Part shown: piece after piece, positions 40,949-51,775 of the stretch
Position numbering within the stretch: the first letter of the stretch is position 1
Layout of the letters: every line of letters starts with the position of its first letter
Source of the DNA: Polaribacter haliotis
Lineage (GTDB): Bacteria; Bacteroidota; Bacteroidia; Flavobacteriales; Flavobacteriaceae
Direction: 5' to 3'
DNA: 64,000 nt
NCBI RefSeq assembly: GCF_014784055.1
Contig: NZ_CP061813.1
Location: 1,746,001-1,810,000, forward strand
Made by a program: the position numbers and the translations under genes
The notes under the pieces: generated by a model
Told to the model about the DNA's origin: nothing
Databases searched by the model: none
Seen by the model: only the letters and a program-made list of their open reading frames with translations

Positions 40949-43234
40949 CTAGAAGGAATACCCAATAGCAAAATTTAAAACGGGTTCGTCTATTCTAAAA
41001 TCCCATCGTTCGCCTTCTTTAAAAGATGGGTCGTGAAAAGGAGCTGCTAAATCGAAACGAATTACAAATCCTTGTACATCTACTCTCAATCCAATTCCTG
41101 CACCCATTCCTAATTCATTTATAAAATTAGAAGTAAATTTATCTTTTCCATTAAAAGCTGGATTTGATTCTGAATTCCAAACATTTCCTGCATCTGCAAA
41201 TACAGCACCTTTAAAGAAAGAATAAATTGGAAAACGATATTCGATATTTGCTTCTAAACGAATGTTTCCTGTTTTATCGAAGAACGTTCCATTCGTATTT
41301 GGGTCTTCATCTTCGTTATAAGTTCCTGGTCCTAAAGAACGGATTTTAAACGCTCGAACACTGTATGGACCTCCAGAAAAATATTGTTTTACAAAAGGTA
41401 CAACATCCGAATTTCCATAAGCATAACCATAACCTGCAAACAATCTTGTTGCAATTGTCTGTTCGTTATTTCTTCCAAAATTGTAATGATATCTAAAATC
41501 TACATCTGCTTTTGCATATTGTGCATATTGCAATCCTAAAAATTCTTTTGGCATTCCTGCCTCTGTTTCTTTACCAAATAAGCTTATAGAATTTCCAGCG
41601 ACATCTAATGTAGAGTTTGCAAAAAATTGATGCGTTTTATTAGAACTTACCATTTCGTTATAAGTAAACGAAAAAGTTAAGCCAGAGATAAATTGTTGAT
41701 CGAAACTTCGCTTTAAAAACGGGTTATTATCTAAAATATCTTCAAAAGTTTCTGTGGTGTTAGACAAGCGTGTATAATTTACCGAAATCGGATTTATCTC
41801 ATAGGTTATATATCTATTGGCATTCCAAACATAACCGAAAAATAAATTTCCTGACAATAGAGTGTACAGTTTACTTCGACTTAAATAAGTTGCACTTAAA
41901 CTTGTTTTTGTTTTTGGTATTGAATATTCGAAAAAATCTTCTTTAAATGAAAATGGTGCAATTACTCTTGGAAAAATAAGTTCTGTTTTTAAACCTAATT
42001 CCAAGCTACTTAACCCTAAATTATTTCCACTAGAAATTTGCGTTTCATAACCAATATTCGAACTTATATTTAATGTTTCTCCTCCTTTAAATAAATTTCT
42101 GTTGCTATAAGTTAATCCTAATTTTGGGCCAGCGAAATTATTAGATTTTGTAACTGCTTGCAGTTCTGCTCTAATTGCACGTTTTGTTAATGGTGAAAGA
42201 AAAATATTTGCTTCTAAACCTCCCATTTTACCAGTTACAGAAGTATCTAATTCTTTGTACTGAATGTTTACATATTTATAAGCCCCAATTCCAGAAAGTC
42301 TTCTTGCAGTGTTTTTTGAAGTAATTGGATTGTAAAATTCGCCTTCTTTTAAAGTGATAAACTCATCTAAATATTTTGGTTTAAAATACACAGAATCTTG
42401 ATGATAACTTTTTTCGTTATAACGTGCTACTTTTGTATTTGTACTATCTTTTAAATCGTAATCTGGATAGATATTTATTTTCTCTATTTTATAAGGAACA
42501 ATTGCTTTTTCTGGAACATCTGCTTTCAACTTTAAAAATAAATCGAATCTTTTATTTTTATATTGATTTGTATCTGCTTCGAAAAGTAAAAAATTAGAGT
42601 TAAAATTATAATATCCTTTCTTTTTTAATTCTGAATCTAATCTTTGACGCTCTAATTTTAAATTCTGTAAATCGAAACGCATGTCTTTTTTAAAAATAGC
42701 ATTTTTAGACAAATCTTTTACATCCGCATAAATTGGAGAAACCATGCTATCTACTTTATAAGTTTCCATTTTATATGGAGCAGGTACTTTTAAATTGTAT
42801 GTTACAGATGCTTCCTTTTCTTTTTCTGTAAATGATGAATTTACTGTACTGTAGAAAAAACCATGATTTTCGAGTCTGTTTCTTAGAATCTCTTGCATAT
42901 CATACACTTCTACATCCGATTGATAAACAGGTTTTTGCCCAAGTTGTTTGTACAACCATCTGTTTATAAAATTCGGATTTTCTTTCTGGTTTTTATAGTA
43001 ATAATACAAACCCAAATGCATTCCTAAGAATTTGGAATTGGGTTCTGGACGTAAAACAGTTTTTAAATCGGTTTTTAATTCACTAACTTTTTTAACGGCA
43101 GAATCTGCTTTTAATTCAATTTTTGCGCCAGTATACAAGCGTTCGTCTTCAGGAATAAATTTTTGAATGCTACATGAATACAGCATTATTCCTAAGAAAA
43201 ATAAAATTACGATATGTTTTAATGTTGTTTTCAA
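40949..43234 (-). CDS. tamL: TamA/BamA-family outer-membrane assembly protein with a lipoprotein signal (TamL-type)
   Basis: This 761-aa protein has a signal peptide that ends in LYSC (Cys21), so the N-terminus is probably lipidated, as in the Bacteroidota TamL group. POTRA-like domains follow (for example VEVYDMQEILRNRLENHGFFYSTV, ARRLSGIGAYKYVNIQYKELD). A 16-strand Omp85 barrel ends in EPVLNFAIGYSF, with GGPYSVRAFKIRSLGPG matching the VRGY/F loop motif. It helps insert outer-membrane proteins or move lipids together with TamB. It lies 18 bases downstream of tamB in the same operon. Confidence 0.9.
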   Translation of the reverse strand: MKTTLKHIVILFFLGIMLYSCSIQKFIPEDERLYTGAKIELKADSAVKKVSELKTDLKTVLRPEPNSKFLGMHLGLYYYYKNQKENPNFINRWLYKQLGQKPVYQSDVEVYDMQEILRNRLENHGFFYSTVNSSFTEKEKEASVTYNLKVPAPYKMETYKVDSMVSPIYADVKDLSKNAIFKKDMRFDLQNLKLERQRLDSELKKKGYYNFNSNFLLFEADTNQYKNKRFDLFLKLKADVPEKAIVPYKIEKINIYPDYDLKDSTNTKVARYNEKSYHQDSVYFKPKYLDEFITLKEGEFYNPITSKNTARRLSGIGAYKYVNIQYKELDTSVTGKMGGLEANIFLSPLTKRAIRAELQAVTKSNNFAGPKLGLTYSNRNLFKGGETLNISSNIGYETQISSGNNLGLSSLELGLKTELIFPRVIAPFSFKEDFFEYSIPKTKTSLSATYLSRSKLYTLLSGNLFFGYVWNANRYITYEINPISVNYTRLSNTTETFEDILDNNPFLKRSFDQQFISGLTFSFTYNEMVSSNKTHQFFANSTLDVAGNSISLFGKETEAGMPKEFLGLQYAQYAKADVDFRYHYNFGRNNEQTIATRLFAGYGYAYGNSDVVPFVKQYFSGGPYSVRAFKIRSLGPGTYNEDEDPNTNGTFFDKTGNIRLEANIEYRFPIYSFFKGAVFADAGNVWNSESNPAFNGKDKFTSNFINELGMGAGIGLRVDVQGFVIRFDLAAPFHDPSFKEGERWDFRIDEPVLNFAIGYSF

Positions 43235-43252
43235 AAACTTAGTTTTTTTCCT

Positions 43253-46200
43253 CTATTTTTTTAGAACCGATTCTTTCTCTTTTATTTTGTCGTCAGTTTC
43301 CTTCTTTTTTGCTTTTGCTTCTTCTTCTTTTTTCTTTGATGAGCGTAAAATCGCATTCCAAAGCTCGCTAAACTGATTGAATTCTTGTGTAAAAATTAAT
43401 GCAATTCCACTTACAATAGTTTGCCCATCAATTACATTTTCGAACTTACTTTCTCTAAAACCTTTTAAGCGATATCTACCATTTTCGGTAATTTTATATT
43501 CTAAACTTACATTACCAATTAATGGCGCTTTTTCTCCTGTTGTACTACTTCCTTGAATATCTACTTCGCTTCCAACTCTAACTGTAAGTCTATCATTAAA
43601 CAATTTCTTTTGTGCAGCAATATCTAGCTGAGTTCTGTCTGTTGGAGCATCTCCTTGATAATCTGTAAAACTATTTAAACCAAAATCGAGTTCAATACCA
43701 GAACCTCCTAAAATTTTGTTTGAAAAAGCATTTAATTGCCCAGAAACTGCATCGTTTAAATTATCTCTAGCTACAGTTGCAAAACCTCCTGAACTTCCAT
43801 CACTACCTGCATCTGGATAAAAACGATTTAATACCAATAAAGAAAAAACTTGTTTATTTAATTCTGCTTCTTGCTGATTTACTTGTTGCACTCGACCATA
43901 AACTTGGCCACCAATAGAACCACGATCTTCTTCTGGCATGTCTAAACCAAAAGATATTTTTGGTTGTAATAATTCGCCATCGATATTTAAGGAAACTTCA
44001 AAAGGAAGTACTTGTTTGTATTTACTTTTTACAGATGGTTCTGCTCCAGAAATTTGTGGAGCCATTAAAGGAGAAGCAGAAGTTTCTAATTTGTAAATTG
44101 CTCTTACATCTAAATCTGCATCAAAAGGATCTCCAGACCAACTAACTCTACTTCCTGGCGCAATTAAAAATTTTCTATCTACTAAATTGTATAAGTTCAA
44201 TTCGTAATGACCATCCCAAATTTCGTAACCTCCTGTTAGATTAATTCTTCCATTTGGAACCATTGTAAATATAAAATTTCCATCTCCAGAGGCTTTAAAA
44301 TTATCGCCAGTATCTTTATTAATTACCACTGTAACTGCTGCTTTCCTATCCACTTTTAAAGATGCAGAAATATCGAAACCAGTTATTGTAGCTGTTTGTT
44401 CTTCGGTTCTTGTTAGAATTGCATCTGGATTTTTTCTATTTACAAAAGCGACAATACCATCTCTTTCTTCCACATTTGCATAAACAGAAGGCATTACATA
44501 GGTTACATCTGTTCCAGCTCCCAATGTTAGTTTTGCATCTAATTTTGGAATTTGTAAATCTCCTGTTAATTTTGCGTTGGCGTTAAATGTGGCAGTTCCA
44601 TATAAAAATTCATTGTCTTCTTTGGTCGCATTTAAAACTCGAAAGTTTTTTGCATCTACATTTAAATCGAAAGTTGGATTTACAAAACTTTCTGTACCGA
44701 TTTTTCCTGAAAGTATTAACGCATTTTTCTTTGCGTCTAAAATTTTAAAATTAGATAAAGTAAGTCCACTATTATCAACCTTTAAAGTCTCGTTGTTAAG
44801 TAAAAATTTAGTATTTAATTTAGATATATTAAAACCTGCGTTTTTGAAGGTAATATCTCCGTTATATTTTGGTTCGGAAGTGGTTCCAGTAACTTTAAAT
44901 TCTCCTGAAAAACTTCCATTAGTTTCTTTAACTTCTCCTAATGAAAACGTATTTAAAGCTTTCATTTTAAATTCATTAATATTTAAATCTAAGTTTAGAT
45001 TTGCTTCAGTATTACTTACAAAATAATCTCCTTTTAAATCTAAATTTACATCTCCTCCTTTTAAATCTGCATTAAAATCGTATTTGCTATTTCCTAAAGA
45101 TTTCGCATCTAATTTTAGCGTTCCTAAATTTGTTTTTAGTACCTCTAATTTACTTACATTTAAATCTGCAATAATACCAGTATCTTCAAACGGATCTTCT
45201 AAAATAAAACTTCCATTTAATATTCCAGTGGTAATTTCTGTTTCAGGATTTAAGTAATTAAAAACTTCATTAATTTTGAAATTTTTGTAATCTATGGCAA
45301 TATGGTTTTTAGATACGTTAGGTAATTTATCCGTAATTTCTATAGATTGGTTATCCTTAGAAATTTTAAAATTCTTGAAAGCGATTTTATTATTAATTAG
45401 CGATATTTCGTTGTCAGTTGGAATATTCCATTTTCCCTTATTTAAAACCAAACTATCTGGATTTACAGTAAATTTTAAATCATCTCTATTTCCAGTAATT
45501 TTTGTGTTCACATTCATTAATTTTTCTCCATTATGTGAACCTGAAAAATTAAGAGATAATTCGTTGTTGGTTTGGTTTCCAGTAATATATGTTCTTGGAA
45601 CATCTAAAGGCCCAGCTACGATTCGTTTGAAACCTAAATCGAAATTAAAATTATCTTTATCTGTAGTCATAGAAAACGCCAAACTATCTAATTCATTTCC
45701 ACTGTAATTTATATGTGGAGCCGTAATTTGGGCATCTAATTTTCTTGCTTTTTCATTAAAATCTACAGCAATATCTATTGTATCCACATCTTTTACGTTC
45801 ACTAAAAAAACATCTTTTAATAATGATGATTGTGCAATTTTCCCTTCAAATTTTAAGTTAACTGGATTTTTAATTGAATCTGCAATTTTTTCATCTCTAT
45901 AAAAATAACTAAAAACATGTCGCTGAATAGCTTTGGTGAAAGTTTGTGGATCTGTGTTAGATTCTAGGTCTAAATTCAGCATTTTATTTTTTACAGAAAG
46001 AGATGTTGTATCTTTATCTACATAAGCTTTTGCGTCTATTGCACCTAACAAATAAGTTCTATCATCATAAACAAAAACCCCATTTATAATTTTACTTTCT
46101 ATATCGTAATTTTTGCTATTTCCTTTAAAGTCTAAAGAGATATCCATACCCGTTTTTACGTTTCTATTCATAAAACCTAAGGCTTGTAAATCTGCTCCAA

Positions 46201-48271
46201 TAACATTTAATTTTATGTTTGCTTTAGAGGCAATAGAATCTAAAAATACTTTACCATTTAAAGCAATGTTTAAATTTTCATCTTTATATTTTGATGTAAT
46301 ATTTCCTTCGCCATTTTTAACATCTCCATTGATAATTAAATCTTTAATAGCATAATTATTTAATGTAAATTTTGATACATTCGCTTCTAAGGTCGCATCT
46401 AAAGTGTTTATACTTTTTCCACTTCCCTTTGAATTTACAGTTAAACTTAGAGACCCAAACTGAGGGTTTTTTAACAATTCGTTTACTTTATAATCTTCAA
46501 TTTTTACGACAGCATCGTAACTTATAGTATTTTTATTTTTGAAGTTTCCATTAATTTCTGCAATTCCTTGTGTGGTTGTTATTTTTGCATTTGCCGAAAT
46601 ATTATCGAGAGAGCCACTAGCTTTTCCGACTAATAATACATTTTCTGGAAGCTGAATTCCTAATTCTTTTTCATCTATAAATTGAAGAATATCTGAACGT
46701 TTTGTTTCTGCCTTTAATGATGAAATATCCACCAATAATTTATTGGGGTCTGTAACATTCATAAAAGTTCCATTTGCTGAAATTTTTGTAGAATTTCCCC
46801 AATTTACTTTTGCATTTCTAAGATTGATGGAAGCCAAACTACCATTTGCCTGAATATTTCCAGTAAGTAATTTTTTACTTGCCTTTTTTAAATAAACATT
46901 TTTTCTAAGTGAAGGTTGAAATTTAAAAACCTCATCTAAAGAGACTTTAAAAGTGGGAATGTTTAAATTGACTTTCGTTTTCTCTGGAGTTGCTAAAAGC
47001 TTATTTAAAGAAGCATATTTTAAATCGGCATTTCCAACAAGAACATTGTTGTTTAATTTAAAGTCTAAATCGTTTAAATCTACTTTATTATCTGTTGCAG
47101 TTAAATTAAATGAAAGTTGATGCAAATTTAAACCGGAAGCTTCATTAAAATTAAGCTTAGAAATTTCTGCACCTGCTTTTTTGTCTTTCAAGAAAATATC
47201 TGTTGCATTAAAAGTTATATTCTCTAACGAAATTACTTTCGGATTGAATACGTTTTTTTGTGGTTTTGCATTGTCTTCAGAATAAATAATAGCATTATTT
47301 TCTAAATTGATATCAGCAATATTTATAATGAATTCTGGCCATTCTATTTTTACAGTTTCATTACTTTTTGAAGTAATTGCACTTTTTTTAGAAACTGTAT
47401 TTAAAGATATTTTTGAATTACTAAGCTGTAGTTTATCTAAATATATGTTGTTTTTTGCTAAATCTATTTGTGGTATTTCTGCATAAAAATTATCAATATT
47501 TATATCTGAAGAAATGTTATCTACTTTCGATTCGTAAAATGCAATAACATTTTCAATTGTAAAATTATCAACTGAAAATTTTGGTAATGGAACTTCTTCT
47601 GTAGAAACTACTTGAGGTGGATTTTGAACAAACCTAATATTCGAATTCGAAAGGTTAATATTAGAAGCTTCAAAACTCATATTCTCTAAATCCGTCGTTT
47701 CCATTTTTGCTTCTAGTTCGCCAATTTTAAAATGTCCATCCAATCCTAGAACATCATCTTTCAACAAAAAATCGATGTCTTTAAAAAACAAATCTCCTAT
47801 AACAATATCCAATGGTTTTGCTGTAGAATCCTTAACAACAGGAGTTGGATTTTCTGGTTCAAAAGCGTCAATTAAAAATTGAAAATTATATCCAGAAACA
47901 GTATCTTTTCTTGTAATATTTGCACGTAAACCTTCTAAGGTTAAGTTATCTACTCCAATTCCATTTCCACGAATTATTGCCCAAAGAGGCACATTTGCTT
48001 CCAAGGATTTCGAATAAACTAAAGTATCTCCTTTTGTATCTTCTAAATACAATCCATCTAATTGCACACTTCCATCGAAAGTGACAAATAATTTCTCAAC
48101 AGCAACTTTTGTATCTGTTTTATTGGAAACATAGCTTACTGCTTTATCTACGATAATACTTTGTCCCCAAGAACTTCTTATAAAAATAACAATTAAAAAA
48201 AGAAATAACAAGATACCAAGCAACACTCTTAATGTTCTTCTTAAAAAACGATATTTCCTTTTTTTTGGCAT
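43253..48271 (-). CDS. tamB: TamB-family translocation and assembly protein
   Basis: This 1672-aa AsmA-like protein has an N-terminal inner-membrane anchor (LRVLLGILLFLFLIVIFIRSS) and a very long periplasmic beta-groove. The C-terminal DUF490 region includes VGSEVDIQGSS and FGLDMPEEDRGSIGG. It bridges the envelope and partners with TamA/TamL; phospholipid transport and outer-membrane protein assembly are the accepted roles of the family. The C-terminus has a Lys/Glu-rich coiled-coil tail. A TATATTTG box lies 36 bases upstream. It is the first gene of the tamB-tamL operon. Confidence 0.93.
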   Translation of the reverse strand: MPKKRKYRFLRRTLRVLLGILLFLFLIVIFIRSSWGQSIIVDKAVSYVSNKTDTKVAVEKLFVTFDGSVQLDGLYLEDTKGDTLVYSKSLEANVPLWAIIRGNGIGVDNLTLEGLRANITRKDTVSGYNFQFLIDAFEPENPTPVVKDSTAKPLDIVIGDLFFKDIDFLLKDDVLGLDGHFKIGELEAKMETTDLENMSFEASNINLSNSNIRFVQNPPQVVSTEEVPLPKFSVDNFTIENVIAFYESKVDNISSDINIDNFYAEIPQIDLAKNNIYLDKLQLSNSKISLNTVSKKSAITSKSNETVKIEWPEFIINIADINLENNAIIYSEDNAKPQKNVFNPKVISLENITFNATDIFLKDKKAGAEISKLNFNEASGLNLHQLSFNLTATDNKVDLNDLDFKLNNNVLVGNADLKYASLNKLLATPEKTKVNLNIPTFKVSLDEVFKFQPSLRKNVYLKKASKKLLTGNIQANGSLASINLRNAKVNWGNSTKISANGTFMNVTDPNKLLVDISSLKAETKRSDILQFIDEKELGIQLPENVLLVGKASGSLDNISANAKITTTQGIAEINGNFKNKNTISYDAVVKIEDYKVNELLKNPQFGSLSLTVNSKGSGKSINTLDATLEANVSKFTLNNYAIKDLIINGDVKNGEGNITSKYKDENLNIALNGKVFLDSIASKANIKLNVIGADLQALGFMNRNVKTGMDISLDFKGNSKNYDIESKIINGVFVYDDRTYLLGAIDAKAYVDKDTTSLSVKNKMLNLDLESNTDPQTFTKAIQRHVFSYFYRDEKIADSIKNPVNLKFEGKIAQSSLLKDVFLVNVKDVDTIDIAVDFNEKARKLDAQITAPHINYSGNELDSLAFSMTTDKDNFNFDLGFKRIVAGPLDVPRTYITGNQTNNELSLNFSGSHNGEKLMNVNTKITGNRDDLKFTVNPDSLVLNKGKWNIPTDNEISLINNKIAFKNFKISKDNQSIEITDKLPNVSKNHIAIDYKNFKINEVFNYLNPETEITTGILNGSFILEDPFEDTGIIADLNVSKLEVLKTNLGTLKLDAKSLGNSKYDFNADLKGGDVNLDLKGDYFVSNTEANLNLDLNINEFKMKALNTFSLGEVKETNGSFSGEFKVTGTTSEPKYNGDITFKNAGFNISKLNTKFLLNNETLKVDNSGLTLSNFKILDAKKNALILSGKIGTESFVNPTFDLNVDAKNFRVLNATKEDNEFLYGTATFNANAKLTGDLQIPKLDAKLTLGAGTDVTYVMPSVYANVEERDGIVAFVNRKNPDAILTRTEEQTATITGFDISASLKVDRKAAVTVVINKDTGDNFKASGDGNFIFTMVPNGRINLTGGYEIWDGHYELNLYNLVDRKFLIAPGSRVSWSGDPFDADLDVRAIYKLETSASPLMAPQISGAEPSVKSKYKQVLPFEVSLNIDGELLQPKISFGLDMPEEDRGSIGGQVYGRVQQVNQQEAELNKQVFSLLVLNRFYPDAGSDGSSGGFATVARDNLNDAVSGQLNAFSNKILGGSGIELDFGLNSFTDYQGDAPTDRTQLDIAAQKKLFNDRLTVRVGSEVDIQGSSTTGEKAPLIGNVSLEYKITENGRYRLKGFRESKFENVIDGQTIVSGIALIFTQEFNQFSELWNAILRSSKKKEEEAKAKKKETDDKIKEKESVLKK

Positions 48272-48307
48272 TTATAGAATGCTATTTAGCTGTAAATTTT
48301 AGAATTG

Positions 48308-48315
48308 CAAATATA
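48308..48315 (-). promoter_or_regulatory. -7 promoter box of tamB-tamL
   Basis: On the - strand this reads TATATTTG, 36 nt before the tamB ATG at 48271. Confidence 0.5.
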
Positions 48316-48398
48316 AAGTGCTAATTTCATTAATATTATCTGTAATAGAAGTTATTTTAACTCCATTACATTTTTTAACTTTTAAATTAATTCCACAA

Positions 48399-48443
48399 AA
48401 AAATCCCATCAGTTTTAATCTTCGACTAAAATGATGGGATTTT
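48399..48443 (-). terminator. Intrinsic terminator of the amino-sugar operon
   Basis: AAAATCCCATCA and TGATGGGATTTT form a 12-bp stem, extended by TTTTA/TAAAA with one bulge. A T run follows on the - strand. It lies 24 bases after the nagB-like stop and separates the operon from tamB. Confidence 0.88.
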
Positions 48444-48466
48444 AACTACTACTACTTACTAAAATC

Positions 48467-50395
48467 TTAATAATGCCACCTTACGAAAGCTTCCATTGCT
48501 GCGTAATGAGACAAACCTAATTGATCGTATAATTCTGCAGTTTCTCTATTTCTGTCTTCTGCTCTTTGCCAAAATTCTCTACTATCTGCTCCTTGAAAAA
48601 CAACACCATCTTTTTGTGATTGATGCTTAAAAATACCTTTACGTTTTTCTAAAACTTGATCTGGACCCATTGGAACTGCCATTTCTATCTCGTCAATTCC
48701 CCATTCTTGCCAAGCACCTCTGTACAACCAAACCCAACAATCTTTCATAAATTTCTTAGGTTTTAATTCTCTTACTGCTGCAAAAATGGCATCTAAACAC
48801 ACTTTATGTGTTCCATGAGGATCTGCCAAATCTCCTGCTGCATAAATTTGATGTGGCTTTATTTTCTCTATTAAATCTTTGGTAATTTCTACATCACCTA
48901 CTCCAATAGGATTCTTTTTAATAGCTCCAGTTTCATAAAAAGGAAGGTTCATAAAATGAATTTGTAAATCTGGTAAACCTATAAAATGACAGGTAGATCT
49001 TGCCTCTCCTTTTCTAATTAAACCTTTAATATACCTTACTTCTGGAGTATCTATTTCACTCGACTTTTTATTCTTTAAAAAACTTGCTGCTTTTTTGTAA
49101 ATATCGATTGCTTCAGAATTTTCGATACCAAATTTCTCATTATAATCGCAAACAAAACTCGCAAAACGCAATGCTTCATCATCTGCAACTGCAATATTTC
49201 CAGAGGTTTGATAACCTACATGTACTTCATGACCTTGTTCATGTAACCTTTTAAAGGTTCCACCCATACTAATAATATCATCATCTGGGTGAGGACTGAA
49301 AATTAGAACACGTTTCTTTGCTGGCTCTGCTCTTTCTGGTCTTTTACTATCGTCGGAATTTGGTTTTCCACCTGGCCAACCTGTAATTGTATTTTGTAAT
49401 TTGTTAAATATTTTTATGTTTATGTCGTATGCAGGCCCAGAATCTGCTAATAAATCACTCATACCATTTTCGATATAATCTGCATCTGTTAACATTAAAA
49501 TTGGCTTTTTTAAATTCAAAGCCAAACTTAAAACTGCTTTACGGATTAACTTATCTGTCCACACAATTTTTTCTACCAACCAAGGTGTGTTAATTCTTGT
49601 TAATTTAGAGGCTGCTGCTTGGTCTAAAATAAAAGTTGCATTTCTATGTTCTTGCAAATAAGATGCAGGAACCAAACTCGTAACTTCGTCTTCTACAGAC
49701 GCTTTTATGATGTTAGATTTCCCTTCACCCCAAGCCAAAAGAATAACTCTTCTTGCTTCCATTATTTTCTTTACACCTAATGTAATTGCAGTTCTTGGTG
49801 TATTTTCTAATCCAGAAAAATCGCCACTTGCTGCAACTCTTGTAATATGATCTAAAGCGACTAAACGAGTTTTAGAATTTTGAAGTGAACCAGATTCGTT
49901 AAAACCAATATGTCCATTTCCACCAATTCCTAAAATCTGCAAATCCATTCCACCTAAAGCTTCAATTTTTGCTTCATATTGGTCGCAATAATCTCTAATT
50001 TCTTCTTTTGACAAAGTACCATCTGGAACGTGATAATTCTCAGGTAAAATATCGACATGGTTAAACAGTTGTTCTTGCATAAAACGAACATAACTATTTA
50101 CAGAATCTGGTTCCATAGGATAATATTCATCTAAATTAAAAGAAATTACATTCTTAAAACTTAAACCTTCTTCTTTATGTAAACGAACCAACTCTGCATA
50201 TAAACCTTTTGGAGAAGATCCTGTTGCTAATCCTAAAATACAAGGTTGTTTTTGAGATTGTTTTACTTTTATTAAATCTGCAATTTCTTTTGCAACTTGT
50301 GCAGAAGCTTCTTTTGAATCTTCAAAAACTACAGTTCCTATATTTTCGAATCTTTTTTCGAATCCAGTTGCTTTGTCAATTTTACTTTTTAACAT
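48467..50395 (-). CDS. nagB: NagB-like glucosamine-6-phosphate deaminase fused to a PIG-L deacetylase-like domain
   Basis: This 642-aa protein joins two enzymes. Residues about 1-280 are NagB-like (LGLATGSSPKGLY, FNLDEYYPM, GIGGNGHIGFNESG), converting glucosamine-6-phosphate to fructose-6-phosphate plus ammonia. From about 370 a PIG-L/LmbE-like N-deacetylase domain follows (VLIFSPHPDDDIISMGGTF, metal HPDD; second ligand DPHGTHKVC). The deacetylase half could remove the acetyl group, making a separate NagA unnecessary, but this is an inference. The fusion occurs in other Bacteroidota. It is the last gene of the operon, before a terminator. Confidence 0.9.
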   Translation of the reverse strand: MLKSKIDKATGFEKRFENIGTVVFEDSKEASAQVAKEIADLIKVKQSQKQPCILGLATGSSPKGLYAELVRLHKEEGLSFKNVISFNLDEYYPMEPDSVNSYVRFMQEQLFNHVDILPENYHVPDGTLSKEEIRDYCDQYEAKIEALGGMDLQILGIGGNGHIGFNESGSLQNSKTRLVALDHITRVAASGDFSGLENTPRTAITLGVKKIMEARRVILLAWGEGKSNIIKASVEDEVTSLVPASYLQEHRNATFILDQAAASKLTRINTPWLVEKIVWTDKLIRKAVLSLALNLKKPILMLTDADYIENGMSDLLADSGPAYDINIKIFNKLQNTITGWPGGKPNSDDSKRPERAEPAKKRVLIFSPHPDDDIISMGGTFKRLHEQGHEVHVGYQTSGNIAVADDEALRFASFVCDYNEKFGIENSEAIDIYKKAASFLKNKKSSEIDTPEVRYIKGLIRKGEARSTCHFIGLPDLQIHFMNLPFYETGAIKKNPIGVGDVEITKDLIEKIKPHQIYAAGDLADPHGTHKVCLDAIFAAVRELKPKKFMKDCWVWLYRGAWQEWGIDEIEMAVPMGPDQVLEKRKGIFKHQSQKDGVVFQGADSREFWQRAEDRNRETAELYDQLGLSHYAAMEAFVRWHY

Positions 50396-50429
50396 AATGT
50401 ATTACTTGTCTATATTAAAATTAATCTTA

Positions 50430-51749
50430 TTATTTACTCCAATTTTTTATTTTATGACCCCATATTGCAAAGAATAAGATAATAGCATAACAAGGAATTA
50501 AAATCCAATAACTACCTGTAGAAGCTGTTGCAATTGCATCTGCTTCCTGTATACCATTGGTAATTAACTCATGTTTATTTGCATCGACCATTCTACCATA
50601 TAAAGGTGGTATAATTGCCCCACCAGAGATTGCCATAATTAAGAGTGCTGATGCTGTTTTAGTAAATTTCCCTAAACCTTCTAATGTTAATGGCCAAATT
50701 GCTGGCCAAACCAATGCGTTTGCAATACCTAAAGCAGCAACAAATAATACTGATGTAAAACCAGTTGTATTTAAAATACAGAAACTAAAAATTATTCCTA
50801 AAATAGCACTTACTATTAAAGCCGTTTTCTGTTTTACGTATTTTGGTATTAAGAAAACACCCAAGGCGTAAGTGGCAACCATTGCCATTAATGTATAAGT
50901 TGTAAAGAATTTTGCTTCTTCTCCAGAAAATCCTAGTGAGATTCCGTAAGCGATAATTGTATCACCTGCAATTACTTCTGCTCCTACATAGACAAACAAT
51001 GCTAAAACTCCCAACCATAAATTCGGAAATTGAAAAATACTTGTTTTTGCTGTTTTTCCTTCTTTTAAAACTAGCTCTTCTGCAGCATCTACTTGTGGTA
51101 ATGGTGCTTTTCTAATTAAAACTCCTAAAACAAATAATACAATTGCCATTACTACATAAGGCATAAAAACACTATCTGCCATCGTATCTAAAAGCACATT
51201 TTTCTCTTCTAAACTTGCGCCAGCTAACTTTGCTTTTGTTTCATCAATTCCTGATAACAATAAAGCTCCAAAAATTAAAGAACCTAATGCTCCTGCAGTT
51301 TTGTTAGCAATTCCCATAATTGCAATACGTTTTGCACCACTTTCAATTGGGCCTAAAATAGTAATGTATGGATTTGCTGCGGTTTGTAAAATTGTCATTC
51401 CAATACCTTGAATAAAAATTCCTGCTAAAAATACCCAATACGTTCTTGCTTCTGCTGCAGGAATGAAAACCAAGGCTCCAATTCCCATGATAATTAACCC
51501 TAAAGACATTCCTTTTTTATAGCCAATTTTACCTAAAATATAAGAGGCTGGCAATGCCATTACTACAAACGAAATATAAGAGGCAGTTGCCACTAAATAA
51601 GATTGTGATTCTGTTAATTCGTTAATGGTTTTCATAAATGGAATTAACGCTCCGTTAATCCAAGTTACGAAACCAAAAATGAAAAATAAACCTGCAATTA
51701 TTATAATCGCAAGAGTTGTGTTCTTTTTAGACATGGTTGTTGTTGACAT
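50430..51749 (-). CDS. Sugar MFS transporter (FucP/NagP-like)
   Basis: This 439-aa inner-membrane permease has 12 predicted helices and the FucP-family look (GLFFIFGFVTWINGALIPFMK, FIQGIGMTILQTAANPYITILG). In this operon with NagB and a sugar kinase-like gene, N-acetylglucosamine or a related amino sugar is the most likely substrate (NagP-like), but this is inferred from context. It lies 34 bases upstream of the nagB-like gene and 26 bases after the kinase gene. Confidence 0.85.
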   Translation of the reverse strand: MSTTTMSKKNTTLAIIIIAGLFFIFGFVTWINGALIPFMKTINELTESQSYLVATASYISFVVMALPASYILGKIGYKKGMSLGLIIMGIGALVFIPAAEARTYWVFLAGIFIQGIGMTILQTAANPYITILGPIESGAKRIAIMGIANKTAGALGSLIFGALLLSGIDETKAKLAGASLEEKNVLLDTMADSVFMPYVVMAIVLFVLGVLIRKAPLPQVDAAEELVLKEGKTAKTSIFQFPNLWLGVLALFVYVGAEVIAGDTIIAYGISLGFSGEEAKFFTTYTLMAMVATYALGVFLIPKYVKQKTALIVSAILGIIFSFCILNTTGFTSVLFVAALGIANALVWPAIWPLTLEGLGKFTKTASALLIMAISGGAIIPPLYGRMVDANKHELITNGIQEADAIATASTGSYWILIPCYAIILFFAIWGHKIKNWSK

Positions 51750-51775
51750 AAGTAAATAGTTTTTGGTTGATGAAT

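Noticed and set aside
44577..45707. Two + strand ORFs (149 and 137 aa) inside tamB
   Set aside because: Antisense shadows of a long gene with clear family features; no start signal or motif of their own.
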